Below, piece after piece: positions 11,011 to 20,741 of a DNA stretch of 64,000 nt. A program made the translations under genes and the position numbers. The notes under the pieces were generated by a model. The model was not told where the DNA came from. It made no database searches and was given only the letters and a program-made list of their open reading frames with translations. The stretch is from Porphyra umbilicalis (Eukaryota; Rhodophyta; Bangiophyceae; Bangiales; Bangiaceae), in assembly GCA_002049455.2 (NCBI GenBank), contig KV918913.1:1-64000 (forward strand), in the 5' to 3' direction. Numbering within the stretch: the first letter of the stretch is position 1; each line of letters begins with the position of its first letter.

Positions 11011-12304
11011 CGCGGCAGCGGCGGAAGACGAACAAGACGTAGTTGGGTGCGGAGTCGTCGGGGATGGTCGTGTCGACGGTCCATGTGTCGGAGGGCGACG
11101 GAGCGGGCGGGGCGGTTGGTGTGGTGGTCAGGAAGGCGGTGACGGCCGGGGCGTCGGGGGCAGGCGGGGCAGACAGGGAGGCGGGAGAGCGGATGTTGGG
11201 CGGGCCGGTGGCGAGGAGGAGCTTGACGAGGGCCGCGAGTTCGTGCGGGTTGGAGTGGGAGGCGTCGGAGAGGAGGGGGGCGGCGAACCATTCGCCGCGT
11301 ACGGTGTCCAGAATCTTGTCGGCGAGCATGGCGGGAGTGTGGTAACGGGGTGGAAGCTGGGACTGGAGTAGGGACAGGCGGGCAATCATCCGGTCAAAAC
11401 GAGATACAGAATTGTCGTTGGGCTGGGCGGGCTCGGTGCGGTAAGTGGTGGACTGCCAATGTTCGCGCACGCGTAGGGCGCGCGCGGTGGAGTGCACGCG
11501 GGAGTGGATGATGTCCCACAGCGCGTGTTCCGGCAAACCGCGGTTGTCCTGGACGAGGGCGGGGAGGTTGTGCTCGGTGATGTGGAGGGCAAATGTGAGG
11601 CAGGTGGCTGGTAGGGCGGAGGGAACCGAGAAGGCGTCGCAGATGCTGGCGAATTTTGTGCGCGCGCGCGGCAGGAACTCGTCGTCGAGGCCGCCTTATT
11701 GGCAATCGGGGGTGGAGTATTGGGCAACGGCGTGGACTGCGCCGGACGTGTGGGCGGCGAACGGGGAAGAGGCGGATGCGGTGGAGGGACGGGCGGCGAT
11801 GTGGGGCGGGGGCGGGGCGGAGAAGCGGGACGGTGGCGTCTTGAATGCAGCAAGGGCGGGAGCGGGCGTGGGCGGGGGCGGCGGCGGCGGCGAAGGGGCC
11901 GCAGCGGGAGGTGTGCTGGGGGGCGGGGACGGGCGGGAACTGAAGGCGAGGATCTCGTCATGCTCGCGGTCCAGGAAGAGGTGAAGCAGGCCGAGGCTGG
12001 TGAGGCCGCCTGTGGTCCGGTGTAGGTTGACGGTCGGGTACGGGGGCCGGATCTCGTGGATGGCGATGGAGACGGCGGTTAGTTTGCGGCGGGTGAGAGT
12101 GGCGAGATCGAAGCCGCCGATGGCCATTGTGGAAGAGAGGTTGAGATCGGCCGCGGTCTAGGCGGGCGTGGCGGCGGCGGCGAGGGAGTGGAGGCGGGCG
12201 AGGAGGGCATCGTAGGAGGCCGGGTCATCGTGGATGGAGGCAAGGGAGGAAGCGGTGACGGAGGTGGAGGGTTTGGCGCCGGACGGGGTGGGGGAGGAGG
12301 GCAT
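10481..12304 (-). pseudogene. COP-1 gag
   Basis: Starts at ATG 12304-12302, 125 bp inside the 5' LTR. Helical capsid-like segments: SYDALLARLHSLAAA, then FDLATLTRRKLTAVSIAIHEI, LLHLFLDREHDEILAF, HALWDIIHSRVHSTARALRV and RFDRMIARLSLLQSQLP. A Pro-rich linker lies between. A degenerate zinc knuckle CRICRGTDYFARTC near 10940 keeps its Cys residues but has Tyr where His is expected. In-frame stops TAG 12160-12158 and TAA 11698-11696 interrupt it. The frame is +1 relative to pol, which begins within its distal part. Confidence 0.75.
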
Positions 12305-12428
12305 GGTCGGGCGGGGGCCGGGGCGTAGTCGATCCGGGCCGAGGCGTCGGCGACGGCGTAGGGGGACCGCGCCAGGGCAGAGGGCGTGGTGGGGTGAACC
12401 TCAGCAGCGGCGCACGTGGTTGCTATCA

Positions 12429-12591
12429 TGTGAATATGTCGAAGAAGGTGCCCGCCGCGGACGGAGGTCCTCCGGCGGCGGTAGCGGTTTATAAGGAAAA
12501 TGAAATCAGACGGGGAGATTCGGGCAAGGGATCAACAAGTTAGCAATGCGGGAACTTAGAGGCGCAGGGGATATGGGGCAGGCGTTCCACA
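12429..12591 (-). repeat. COP-1 5' LTR
   Basis: 163 bp, homologous to 7249-7412, flanked outside by the target duplication copy accgc (12592-12596). The sequence just inside (minus strand, after ...ATTCACA) does not match the initiator-Met half-tRNA site used by COP-2 and COP-3. Confidence 0.88.
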
Positions 12592-12596
12592 ACCGC

Positions 12597-12974
12597 CCCC
12601 TGTATGGAGCTCTGGGCAGTGCCCCGGCCTTCGGGTCGTTTCTGCGTTGCTTCCAGGGCCTTTCAGAATCCGGACTTTTCAGCAGAATCTGGGATATATC
12701 CAGATATATCCGGATATATCCGTTGGAATCTTCTCGCCATCCAATGTTAGAGAAAAACAGAAGACACTGCTGGAAAGCCCAGCTCATGCTCAGGTTCCTC
12801 GTGGAAAGACTGATGAACATGAGATGTTGCTGCGAGCAGAAGGCCGCTGCTTACAGAACGGTGCTTTATCCGAATCATTATTCCGAAGCCCCTGGTTGCT
12901 TCTTAGAGGGTGAAAAGCCTGAGGGGGGGGTCGCGCAGGCCGGGTCGGCGGGCGGCGCAGGCAGGCTAGTGTCC
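12597..12974. other. anonymous DNA with gatatatc tandem motif
   Basis: No supported gene. It holds three tandem 10-bp units ending gatatatc (12691-12720). Short ORFs here lack recognisable features. Confidence 0.5.
12691..12722. repeat. three tandem 10-mers of a palindromic gatatatc core
   Basis: gggatatatc, cagatatatc, cggatatatc in direct succession. The core GGATATATCC is self-complementary. The same decamer pair recurs at 32247-32271. Confidence 0.75.
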
Positions 12975-13261
12975 ATTCTACCGCGAAATGGCATCAAATG
13001 ATGCCCAGTGGTGCATCAAATGATGCACCCTCTCACAGGGCCAGAAAACGACGGTTCGATTCCCCTCTGTCTGGCGTCTGGAGTACCCCCCGTTTGTATC
13101 CATAGCACATTGGCTCCGAGTTCCCCGACGAGTAGCAAAGTATCTCTGAGTCCGTTTTTGTTGTCAAAATGAGCGTGCGAGGCGGAGAAGTACGAAAAAA
13201 ATGGTGCCAAAAAAGTGCATCAAATGATGCCCAGGGCATCAAATGATTCACTCGGTAGAAT
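12975..13261. mobile_element. MITE-like unit with subterminal palindrome pairs
   Basis: About 287 bp with inverted ends: it begins attctaccg (12975-12983) and ends cggtagaat (13253-13261). Each end carries two copies of an inverted-repeat motif gcatcaaatgatgc (12991-13004, 13013-13026; 13217-13230, and 13236-13249 with one change). The arms therefore match over roughly 50 bp as inverted repeats. There is no ORF inside. A tRNA-type B box (ggttcgattcc, 13053-13063) is present. Target duplication not identified; superfamily unknown. Confidence 0.7.
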
Positions 13262-14101
13262 AGACGCAAGGCAGAAGGGTGCAGGCGTCGCTGGCTGGCG
13301 AGCGCGCGTTGCAGCTGCAGCGTGTTGGGGGTGCTCGGGTGGACGTGGGGGCAGGGTTCAAAGAGTTCGGAGTGGGTCGGGGGCTGGGGGCTGGGTGTGG
13401 GGTAGTGGCGTTTTTGGAGGTGCGGCCGAGGTTGGGCTGGAAAGGGGACTGTGAAAGCCTGCTTCAACGTTCATGCCTCGGGGAGCCAGTGCACGGTTCT
13501 GCAGTCAGCATGCCTTCTGAGCTGTCAACGCTTCCACGCTCAAAACTGCCTAAAGTGCTCTCAGTAGCATGGGCCTGCCCCTCAAGTGTACAAACACGCA
13601 CTCAGAAGTGCGTAGATGTCGGTCACTGCCCTCTATTGACCCGTTCTGGCACAGTATTGGCCTTTTTGGGACAGCACGGCCCTGAGACTGGGCGTGCCAG
13701 CTCCTTTGAAGCCGCCCTTGTCAGCGTAAGGTGGGATGCATACAGTAGAAAAGGACGCGGAAGTAGCTCTTGGGCCACTCGTTTGCACAAACAGCAGCCC
13801 GCGAGGGCTGCACGTGACCGTCTGACCGGCATGAGTCAGCCTCAAAATCTTTGCACAACGTGAAGGGGTGCGACTGCAACACACGTCACGCACTCGTCCG
13901 GAATCGATGCATATTGGTACCGAAAGGCCCACACGTGTCTCGCTAGATTGCCTTGATTGGGGCGGTTCGGGTTCCGTTCACACGCTTTCCGTGACATGTT
14001 CGGCACGTATTCGACGGACGCCTCTTCATTTCGATACTTGCGACGACGCTGATACGTGTCCTTCGTTGGCAACCACCGACGGCGGCCAACAACGTCGAGG
14101 C
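13262..14101. other. anonymous DNA, no gene supported
   Basis: About 840 bp. The plus-strand frame across 13279-13863 is open but shows no family pattern, and its composition changes midway. I find no repeat of this stretch elsewhere in the window. Confidence 0.45.
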
Positions 14102-14391
14102 TGTTGGACTGTGATGCTCGTCGCCGAGTCCACTGGCGGTTCGCGTATGGATGATGGTCGGTGACCCCTATGGTACTGCAGATGGTACATTTGCAAGACG
14201 TGGTCAAGTTGCACACATTTTTGTTGGGTCATCTTGGGGCGTTACGTTTGGCGTGTTTTGGATTTGATCTTCGCTTTGCTCTAGTTGCTTTTGATTTGGT
14301 CAGTGGTTCGATTTGGTGCGAGGGCGTGGGCGTCGGTGTGGGCGCAAGAGGGGGGAGCACTTGCGCCGGTGGGGACTATTTGAGAGGTGCT
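14102..14391 (+). repeat. truncated LTR of the COP-3 family
   Basis: 290 bp starting tgttggactgtgatgctcg, clearly homologous to the first ~290 bp of the COP-3 LTRs (42297 and 46828 onward). It is cut at ...gagaggtgct, where the COP-2 LTR begins. The rest of this LTR is not found after COP-2, so the locus has been deleted or rearranged. Confidence 0.85.
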
Positions 14392-14931
14392 TGTCGGAAC
14401 GTGATGCCCAATGCCGCTGTAAGCCCTGCTGCTGTAAAAAGCAAAATTCAACAAACCAGGTATTGACACGGTTCGAACCCCCGACTCCGGGACGCAACCC
14501 GAAGGTCACGCCTACTGAGAGTGGGAGCCCTACTTCCTACTAGGCTACTCATGCGACTTCCTCGCGGTTTGGTGACCGCTGGTGCATTCGACATTTGTAC
14601 CCGTACGATTTTGAGTTAATTTTTTGCGATTTCATATGTTCTGTTCTTGCGCTTCTGGTGCTTTGATTTGCGTGGGCTTTGTTTTGATTTCCGCTGCTTT
14701 GATTTGGTGAGCGCTTTGATTTAGTGTGTGGGCGGGCGCGTGCGCGAGCGAGCTGCTTGAGCTGCGTGTTGGGCTTGAGTGCTTCGACTTGGACTACTTG
14801 AGGATTGCCCGTGATGGGAAAAGGGGCACTTTGGGGAGACAACCAACAAAGCACGTTTGCTCCGCATACACACAAGCTCAAGCCACTCAACCACTTCACC
14901 CTGGTCCCCCATCCCGTACTGCGTTTCAACC
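14392..14931 (+). repeat. COP-2 5' LTR
   Basis: Starts tgtcggaacg and ends gtttcaacc (the canonical final CA has become CC). It matches 30724-31186 over most of its length. It contains an antisense tRNA-like module (about 14464-14556). Confidence 0.85.
14464..14556 (-). ncRNA. tRNA-like Pol III module, antisense in COP-2 5' LTR
   Basis: Read on the minus strand, TAGCCTAGTAGG (14547-14536) fits the A-box consensus, and GGGTTCGAAC (about 14480-14470) fits the B box, about 56 nt apart, a tRNA-like spacing. The acceptor stem does not pair, so this is not a working tRNA; it resembles a tRNA-derived SINE head. The 3' LTR keeps both boxes. Transcription is inferred, not shown. Confidence 0.6.
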
Positions 14932-14947
14932 GGTTATGTGCCCAGAG
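14932..14947 (+). promoter_or_regulatory. COP-2 primer-binding site (half tRNA-iMet)
   Basis: ggttatgtgcccagag directly follows the LTR. It is complementary, with one mismatch, to the anticodon stem-loop side of eukaryotic initiator tRNA-Met, the internal half-tRNA priming known from copia and Ty5. COP-3 has the exact form. Confidence 0.75.
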
Positions 14948-15095
14948 CCGGGGCTGTGACAAGGGAAAGGTGTGCCAGACGTCGTCGCGGCGGTCTCGGC
15001 AAGTGCGAAGAAGACGAGGTCAAGGTGGTTCAAGGACGTGACGGTCAAGGCGAAAGGTTCGGCGAGGTTGGGCCACGCTGCGACAAGCAGGCATC

Positions 15096-15737
15096 ATGGA
15101 CGGTGGCGCTGCCGGCATGGGCGGCATCAAGATTGACGAGATGACGCAGACCAACTTTCACGAGTGGCACTAGCGGACCAAGATGATCGTGGCGCTGCGC
15201 GACCTGGACGACATGCTTGACGAAGACGGCAAGCCGACAGACGCGGAGGCCCGCGAGTTCGCGGTGTGGAAGCGTCGAGACACGAAGGCAAGCGCCATCA
15301 TCGGGCTCACCCTTGGGTCCGAGCAGCTGAAACACGTGTCGGGGTGCAAGACGACGGCAGAAATGTGTTCGACCCTGCAAGGCGTCTTCCAGCGCAAGAG
15401 CTTGATGAACACGATGAAGGCGCGACGCGAGTTCTACACCGTCGAAATGACCCTCGGCGAGGGCATGCTGGGCTACATCAACCGCGTGCGCAACCTCGGC
15501 GAGAACCTCAATTCAATAGGCGGCGAGGTGACGGAGATGGTTGTCGCCATGAGCGTTCTCAACGGGCTGACGTAAAAGTATGAGAACCCGCTTGTGGCTC
15601 AGGACGCCAAGGGCGAGGACGAGCTAAGCTTCGACTTTGTCAAGAGCCGTTTGCTTCAGGAGGAGCGGCGTCAGGCGGACAAGTCACCGGCGAGCAAGCG
15701 CATTGGTGACATGGCAATCGTCTACGACAACTATCGA
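15096..15737 (+). pseudogene. COP-2 gag, N-terminal part (UBN2/retrotran_gag type)
   Basis: ATG at 15096. The protein runs GGIKIDEMTQTNFHEW, then ALRDLDDMLDEDGKPTDAE, AIIGLTLGSEQLKHVS and FYTVEMTLGEGMLGYINRVRNL, the usual copia capsid pattern with FHEWxxxM near the start. Stops: TAG 15171-15173 and TAA 15573-15575. The TAA is shared with COP-3 at the same codon. The frame continues past it (KYENPLVAQDAKGEDEL...) until GYP-1 interrupts after ...aactatcga at 15737. It resumes at 27311 with the zinc-knuckle region. Confidence 0.8.
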
Positions 15738-16388
15738 TGTAGTACTACGGGGCCCCCCTAGGCGCCAGGGGGCCACCGCGGAGACGACGGCGACGGCGGG
15801 GGACGTCGGTCCCCGACGCGTGGGGGCGACGCCAGCGGCGGTGGTGGCTGACGGGTTGGCGACGCGGGATGGCGGGGCGAGGGGGCGGCCCCGCTGCCCG
15901 GCTCGGGCCCCTTGAGGGAGCGCACCCGATCCGCCGCGCCCGGCACGCGGGCCCCGCGGGACGCCGGGTTGGCGCGCCCGAGCGGGCGCTGGCGCGCCCG
16001 AGAGGGCGCGGCTGGCGACGGCCGACCGGGCGCCACGCGGCGGGTGCAGCGCGTTGCGCGCGGGACGGTTTCTCCCCCTCGTCTGTAATGATCGCCTCGG
16101 GGGACTTGACATGCATGGAGGGAATTATCTGCATTGGTTGGTGACGGCCCGGGTCAATTCCCATTTGGGGAAATTGGGCCCGGGCGACGGTTTCCGCCCT
16201 TTTAGGACGAAGGGCGACGACGGTGGGAGGCACCGTCGTCGCCGGCAAGTAAACCGTGTCTCGATGTCTTGGCGTTTCGATCGGCCCGACTTCCCGGACC
16301 TCGAGTCCCATAGCGGGTGTCGCGCGAGCGGCTGAGACGGCCGTTACTTCCCTCCTTCTGAGGTAACCCCCTAGATTGTGGTACTACA
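15738..16388 (+). repeat. GYP-1 5' LTR
   Basis: 651 bp, begins tgtagtactacgg and ends gtggtactaca. Compared with 26655-27305 I see four substitutions and no indel. It is rich in GC hairpin-forming blocks. Confidence 0.95.
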
Positions 16389-16390
16389 TT

Positions 16391-16408
16391 TGGCGCTCCG
16401 GGTGAGAC
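16391..16408 (+). promoter_or_regulatory. GYP-1 primer-binding site
   Basis: tggcgctccgggtgagac starts two bases after the LTR. The leading TGG pairs with a tRNA CCA end. The primer would have G at position 73; the tRNA species is not assigned. Confidence 0.7.
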
Positions 16409-16537
16409 CCGCGGTACGCACACTGTGCGCGTCGCGGATCGACACCTCTTTCGGTACCAAGATTCGGGGGACCCTCGTTGGTTGTATTGCGGTGCGGTGA
16501 CAGGAGGACATCCGATCGATACGCGGGCCCCGCTTCC

Positions 16538-19311
16538 ATGGCTCGCGGATCTTCCTCATCTTCCCCGCTTGACGGGGGCGCTCCTCCGTTTGAGATGCCT
16601 GGCGCCAGCCGGGTGACGGACGCGCCACCGGCGGGAGACCCCGGGGCAACACCGGCCTTGGGCGCCGTGGCCCCCGTGGGGGGTGGAAGGGCGGTCCCGG
16701 TTGGCGGCGGCGGTACGGTGGCGGGTGAGTCGAACTCCCCGCCCGAGGACCCCGGCCGCACGCCGACCACCGGGGCTCGTCCTCCTCCCGGCACGGGACG
16801 GACGTCCACGCTGATGGAGCCCCAGGCAGGGGGTGCGGGGGTTCACCCTTCCCCTCTGGACGGGCAGCGCCTGGAAGGGGCGCCGCCCTTTGGCCCTCCC
16901 CGAGTGGACGCGGTGGGCGGTTCATCGGGAACTGTAGTTGGCGGGACCCCCGCGAGCCGGGGGCCGCGTCGACCAATGGACGCGCTGCCGCTCGAGGAGG
17001 ACGAGCGGCAGCGCCGGGAATTACAGCGGGCGTTCGGGGTCACCCCGGAGGAGGTGGCCCGGGCCCGGTGGCAGAGGACCACCCGGGACCACTGGTCCCT
17101 GGACGCGCCGTCGGCGACGGGCGGGTCGGGGCCGAGCCTGCAGGGGATCGGCGGAGCCGCGGCCCCAGGACCACCTCGATCGGTGGCCGACCCCGGGCAC
17201 CTGCGCCACTTGGCTCAGGTGTTCCGCGACGCCGCGGAGGAAGCGTCGACCGCGGCATCGGACGGGACCCCGGTCCCGGGGCGGGGCGCGGCCGTGGCCC
17301 TGGCCCTGGCGGCGGCCCAGGGCCCTTCCCCCGGAACCGCGAGCGCGGGGGGGCCGGCACCCCCGGAACCCGGGTCAGGCACGTCCAGGGAGCGTACCCG
17401 GACGGGGGGCACAACCCAGACCGGGGCCGCCTTGACGGTGACTGCATCGCCGGGCGCGCGCCCTGCGCGGTCTCGGTCCCGGCGGGGCGCCGAGCGCCGA
17501 CACCTGAAGGCCGCCCCCTCGAAGGGCCACCGACGGCGGCGCCACGCCCGACGGGCGCCGTCGCCCCCCTCGTCGGGGCCCCCCTCGTCGACCGAAAGCG
17601 ACGACAGTCCGTCAAGCTCGTCGTCCGCCGCCAGTAGGGCGGAGTCGACGGACAGCAGCGACGGCTCGACCTCTTCCTCCGCCACCGGCAGTGACCCCGG
17701 CGCAACGCGCCGCCGACGGCGGGCACGGGCTGCCGACAAGCGGCCACACCGGGCCCTGGTTCAAGAGGCGCTGCGCGCCTTCCGGCGGGAGCAGCGGGAG
17801 GACACGGTGGTCGACCCCCGCTTCAAGGGGCTCCTGTCGCCGGAACAGTACCGACTCGCGCAGCGAGGGGGTCGCCTACACCTCCCGCGAGGCAATTCCA
17901 TCCGCGGTATCCGCGCGGACGTCAAGGCCTTGATGCACACCTCGCGGCAGTTTGCGGGCGATACCCCGTTGGGGTTGGTGGCGTTCCTTGGGAACTTCCA
18001 GACGGCATGCGACGGCAGCGGGCTGAACGAGGGTACGGCAGTGACACTGCTGCAGTACTTCGTCACGAGCGAGGTGCTCGGCGTGCTCCAGCGCGCCAAG
18101 GACACCCACGCCTCGCGGCAGCTCACGTACAAGCGCGCGGTCCACGCTCTACTCAACGAGTACCTCGACGGGGACGACCTGGTGGACCACCTCCAGGCCC
18201 TCATGCAAGCATCCCAAGAGAAGTGGGAAGACGAACACGAGTTTGCGAACCGCATCCTCGATGCTAACCGTGCCTTGGGCTCGGTCCTACAAGAGGCCGA
18301 GCTGAAGAGTATCCTACTCAAGGGCGTTGGACGGGAAGTCCGGGCCCTGGGGCGGAACTTCAATACCCAGGGCCGGACCTTCCCCAAGCTGCGCAAATTC
18401 CTTGCCAAGACGGGAGCAGCCACCCGGGAGGCCCGGGGGGTCAAGCTCCAGGCTAAGCCCAAGGGGAGCGCCTCCCGGTCGGTCGGCGGCGAAGAACGGG
18501 AGGCCCGTCGGGCCCGGCCGGCGGCATCCGTCGCTCTCCCGGTGGGGCCGCCTCGGCCGCGGCTGCTCTGTCCGTCACGGACTACGGGACCGAGGCGGAG
18601 CGGGCCGAGTGGGCCGCGGTGTTGGCCGCGTCGGGGACGCCCGGTGAGTACGGATCCTCGGGCGACGTCCCGGTACTACCGGTGGACAGTCTCCCGCACG
18701 CGTCGGGCTGGCAACAGCAGCCCGCGCGGGGCGGGCGCCCGGAGTTGTACCCCGTGCATACGGGGGCGGGGCGTGGGCGCGGCACCCTGGCGCCGGGCAC
18801 CCCGGTGCCTCCGCGGCCGGGAACCGTCTTCCCGCACTCGGATCGCCCCCCGCGGTTTCCCCGAGGCGGGGCGCCTCCACCGCGTGGCGGCGGATAGAGT
18901 GGGGCACCCGAGGCGGGGCCCCCGCCACGTCGGCGGGGGGCCTGCTCGTTCTGTGGCCACCTGGGGCACTGGGTGTGGGAGTGCCCCGCCCAGTCTCCCG
19001 AGGTACGGGCCCACGGGCGCGCGCTGCGCGAAGCAGTCGCGGCACACCGTAACGGGCGGGGACCGGCTCCGCCGGCACCCCTGCCCCTGGGTACGGGACC
19101 GCCGGTTCCACCGGTACCGCCGACCGGCGCCAACCATGGGACCGTCCCGCCGGGCACGGCTGTCTTCGTCCACGCCGTGGAAACGGATGACCGGGCGTAC
19201 CCGGACGTAGCGGGCGACGAGGGGGAGAGCTCCTCCGAGGAATGGATCGCGGGCGCCGACGGCGCGAGTCGTGGGGACGGTTACCCCTGCCACGCCCAGG
19301 GAAACGAGTAA
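16538..19311 (+). pseudogene. GYP-1 gag
   Basis: ATG at 16538 (MARGSSSSS). A long disordered Pro/Gly/Ser-rich N-terminus and a basic Arg/Ser stretch (about 17460-17740) precede the capsid core (DVKALMHTSRQFAG, FLGNFQTACDGSGLN, ALLNEYLDGDDLVDHLQ, ELKSILLKGVGREVRALG; about 17830-18400). The frame then changes by -1 at about 18500-18545 (coding-like ALSVTDYGTEAERAEWAAV). A TAG lies at 18895-18897, and a CCHC knuckle CSFCGHLGHWVWEC starts at 18943. The frame ends at TAA 19309-19311, directly after a slippery heptamer. Gag makes the capsid and packages RNA. The mid-gene frame change may be a sequence error, because the LTRs are nearly identical. Confidence 0.8.
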
Positions 19312-19337
19312 GGGGCAGCCCCCTTAGTGGGCTGCCC
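19299..19337 (+). promoter_or_regulatory. -1 ribosomal frameshift signal, gag to pol of GYP-1
   Basis: GGGAAAC at 19299-19305 lies in gag phase as G GGA AAC, followed by one sense codon (gag) and the gag stop taa. After a 7-nt spacer comes a perfect 9-bp hairpin, GGGCAGCCC (19313-19321), a 7-nt loop, and GGGCTGCCC (19329-19337). A second small hairpin (acggac...gtccgt) follows. Pol is open in the -1 frame across this point. Heptamer, spacer and stem all meet the classical retroviral rules. Confidence 0.85.
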
Positions 19338-20741
19338 ACGGACGTCGTCCGTCTCAAGGCACACCGGCACTGCTACATCACGGCGACCCGCCTGCGCCAG
19401 GTACGCAAGCGGCGGGCCGCTGCGGGATTCCCGCCGGCGCCCGCCTTCTGCCCCCGCATCCTCGCGCGGCCCGGGGGGGTCAGCCACGCGACGGCGGACG
19501 AGCCGGACCACTGCCCCGTCCCGGCGACGCCGGTGGCCGCTGAGGCCGTCCCTTCGTCTCCGCCGGTCGCCGCGTCGGTCCTGGCCCTGGGCCACTCCGA
19601 CCCCCGGCCGTGGGGTGGCGGGGATGGTATCCCAGCGGACCCACCCGCCAACGGGGCGCGCACCGGGCCAGGGCCCCGGCGGCGCCTCGGGGGACGCGCC
19701 CAGCGCGAACGTACCCGCTTTCTCCGGCACGCCGCCGCCGTCGCGGACCCCACGCACGCGCCGGGTACCCCGCCCCGGAACGGGGAAGTGCTGCTCTTCA
19801 GCCTGCATAACTACCGTATCGTGGCCTCTCTGGGGCTGGACAAGCTGTCCCTCCGCGCGTTCGGCGTCGTCGTCGACACGGGGGCGGGCCCCAACTTGGT
19901 CCGCCGGGACGCCCTCGCTCCTGACTGGCTCCGCCAGGTGGTCACCTCTAAGGAGGAGGATCAGGTACGTCTGCGAGACGCCAACAACGCACGGTTACGC
20001 ACTAGCGGGACCGTCACGCTGTGGCTCCAGACGGGCGCACGGATCGTCCCGGTCCCCTTCCTCGTCGTCGACGACCTGTCGGTCCCGGTCATCTTGGGCT
20101 GCACGTTCATCGACGACAACGCCCACGCCATCCTGCCTCAGGATAGGTCCATCCGTTGGACGGACGGGTCCGTCACGGCGATCCTGCGGGGACCGTTGGA
20201 CGATGGCGACCGCTCAATGGGCGTCTCCTGCGTCCTCCGCGCGACGCACAAGACGCGGCTTCCGCCGTCGGCGGCCACGGTCGTCTGGGTGCGGACCATG
20301 TGGGGCGGCCTGAGTCAGGTGTTCGGCGCCTCGCGCCTGTTCACAACGCACGGGGTCACCATCGCCAACGGCGTACACGATATCGTGCCGGGGCTATCTT
20401 TCCCGGTCATCGTGACCAACTTTGGCGCGCGCGAGGTCATCCTCCGGCAGAAGGCCAACGTCGGCTACGTCGAGCTGCTGACGACAGGGGTCGTACAAGT
20501 GCCCCCCGGGGCACCTTCCGGTACACCGGCCGCCCCGGCCTTCCCGCCGGCCACGGCCGCCGAAGGCGTCGTGGCGGCGGTGTCAAGCACCGGAGACGAC
20601 CCCGCGCCGGGGCGGAGCCCGGACCCAGCGACGGTCTCAGGCGGTACGGCTGCGACCCCCGCGCGACCCCGGGACCCGGGCGAAGAAAGCGCCCTGGCGA
20701 ACGCGGCGCCACCCGCGTCCCCCCGCAAGTGGAGGACGTGA
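19306..20741 (+). CDS. GYP-1 protease part of pol
   Basis: Open in the -1 frame relative to gag. After a basic spacer (VRLKAHRHCYITATRLRQVRKRR) and a Pro-rich linker comes the retropepsin domain (about 19790-20200): FGVVVDTGAGPNLV with catalytic Asp at 19875-19877, then VPVILGCTFIDDNAHAILP, the ILG box near the domain end. It cleaves Gag-Pol. The frame ends at TGA 20739-20741 after a C-run (gtccccccgc), and RT continues in a different frame, most likely because of an indel in that run. Confidence 0.85.

Larger units (their letters stand above)
7249..12591 (-). mobile_element. Ty1/copia retrotransposon COP-1 (complete, decayed)
   Basis: Bounded by direct repeats of 164 and 163 bp (7249-7412 and 12429-12591) and a perfect 5-bp target duplication accgc at 7244-7248 and 12592-12596. 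On the minus strand the LTRs run TG...CA. The gene order read on that strand is gag, protease, integrase, RT, RNase H, which defines Ty1/copia. gag and pol are in different frames, and pol has at least five internal stops plus a frame change near 8080, so the copy is dead. The two LTRs differ at many positions by eye, which agrees with an old insertion. Confidence 0.92.

Noticed and set aside
12546-13001. Plus-strand ORF of 151 codons
   Set aside because: It starts inside the COP-1 LTR, crosses the gatatatc repeat and enters the MITE; no protein pattern.
13053-13063. tRNA B box ggttcgattcc inside the MITE-like unit
   Set aside because: No A box at the right distance upstream, so no Pol III gene can be claimed.
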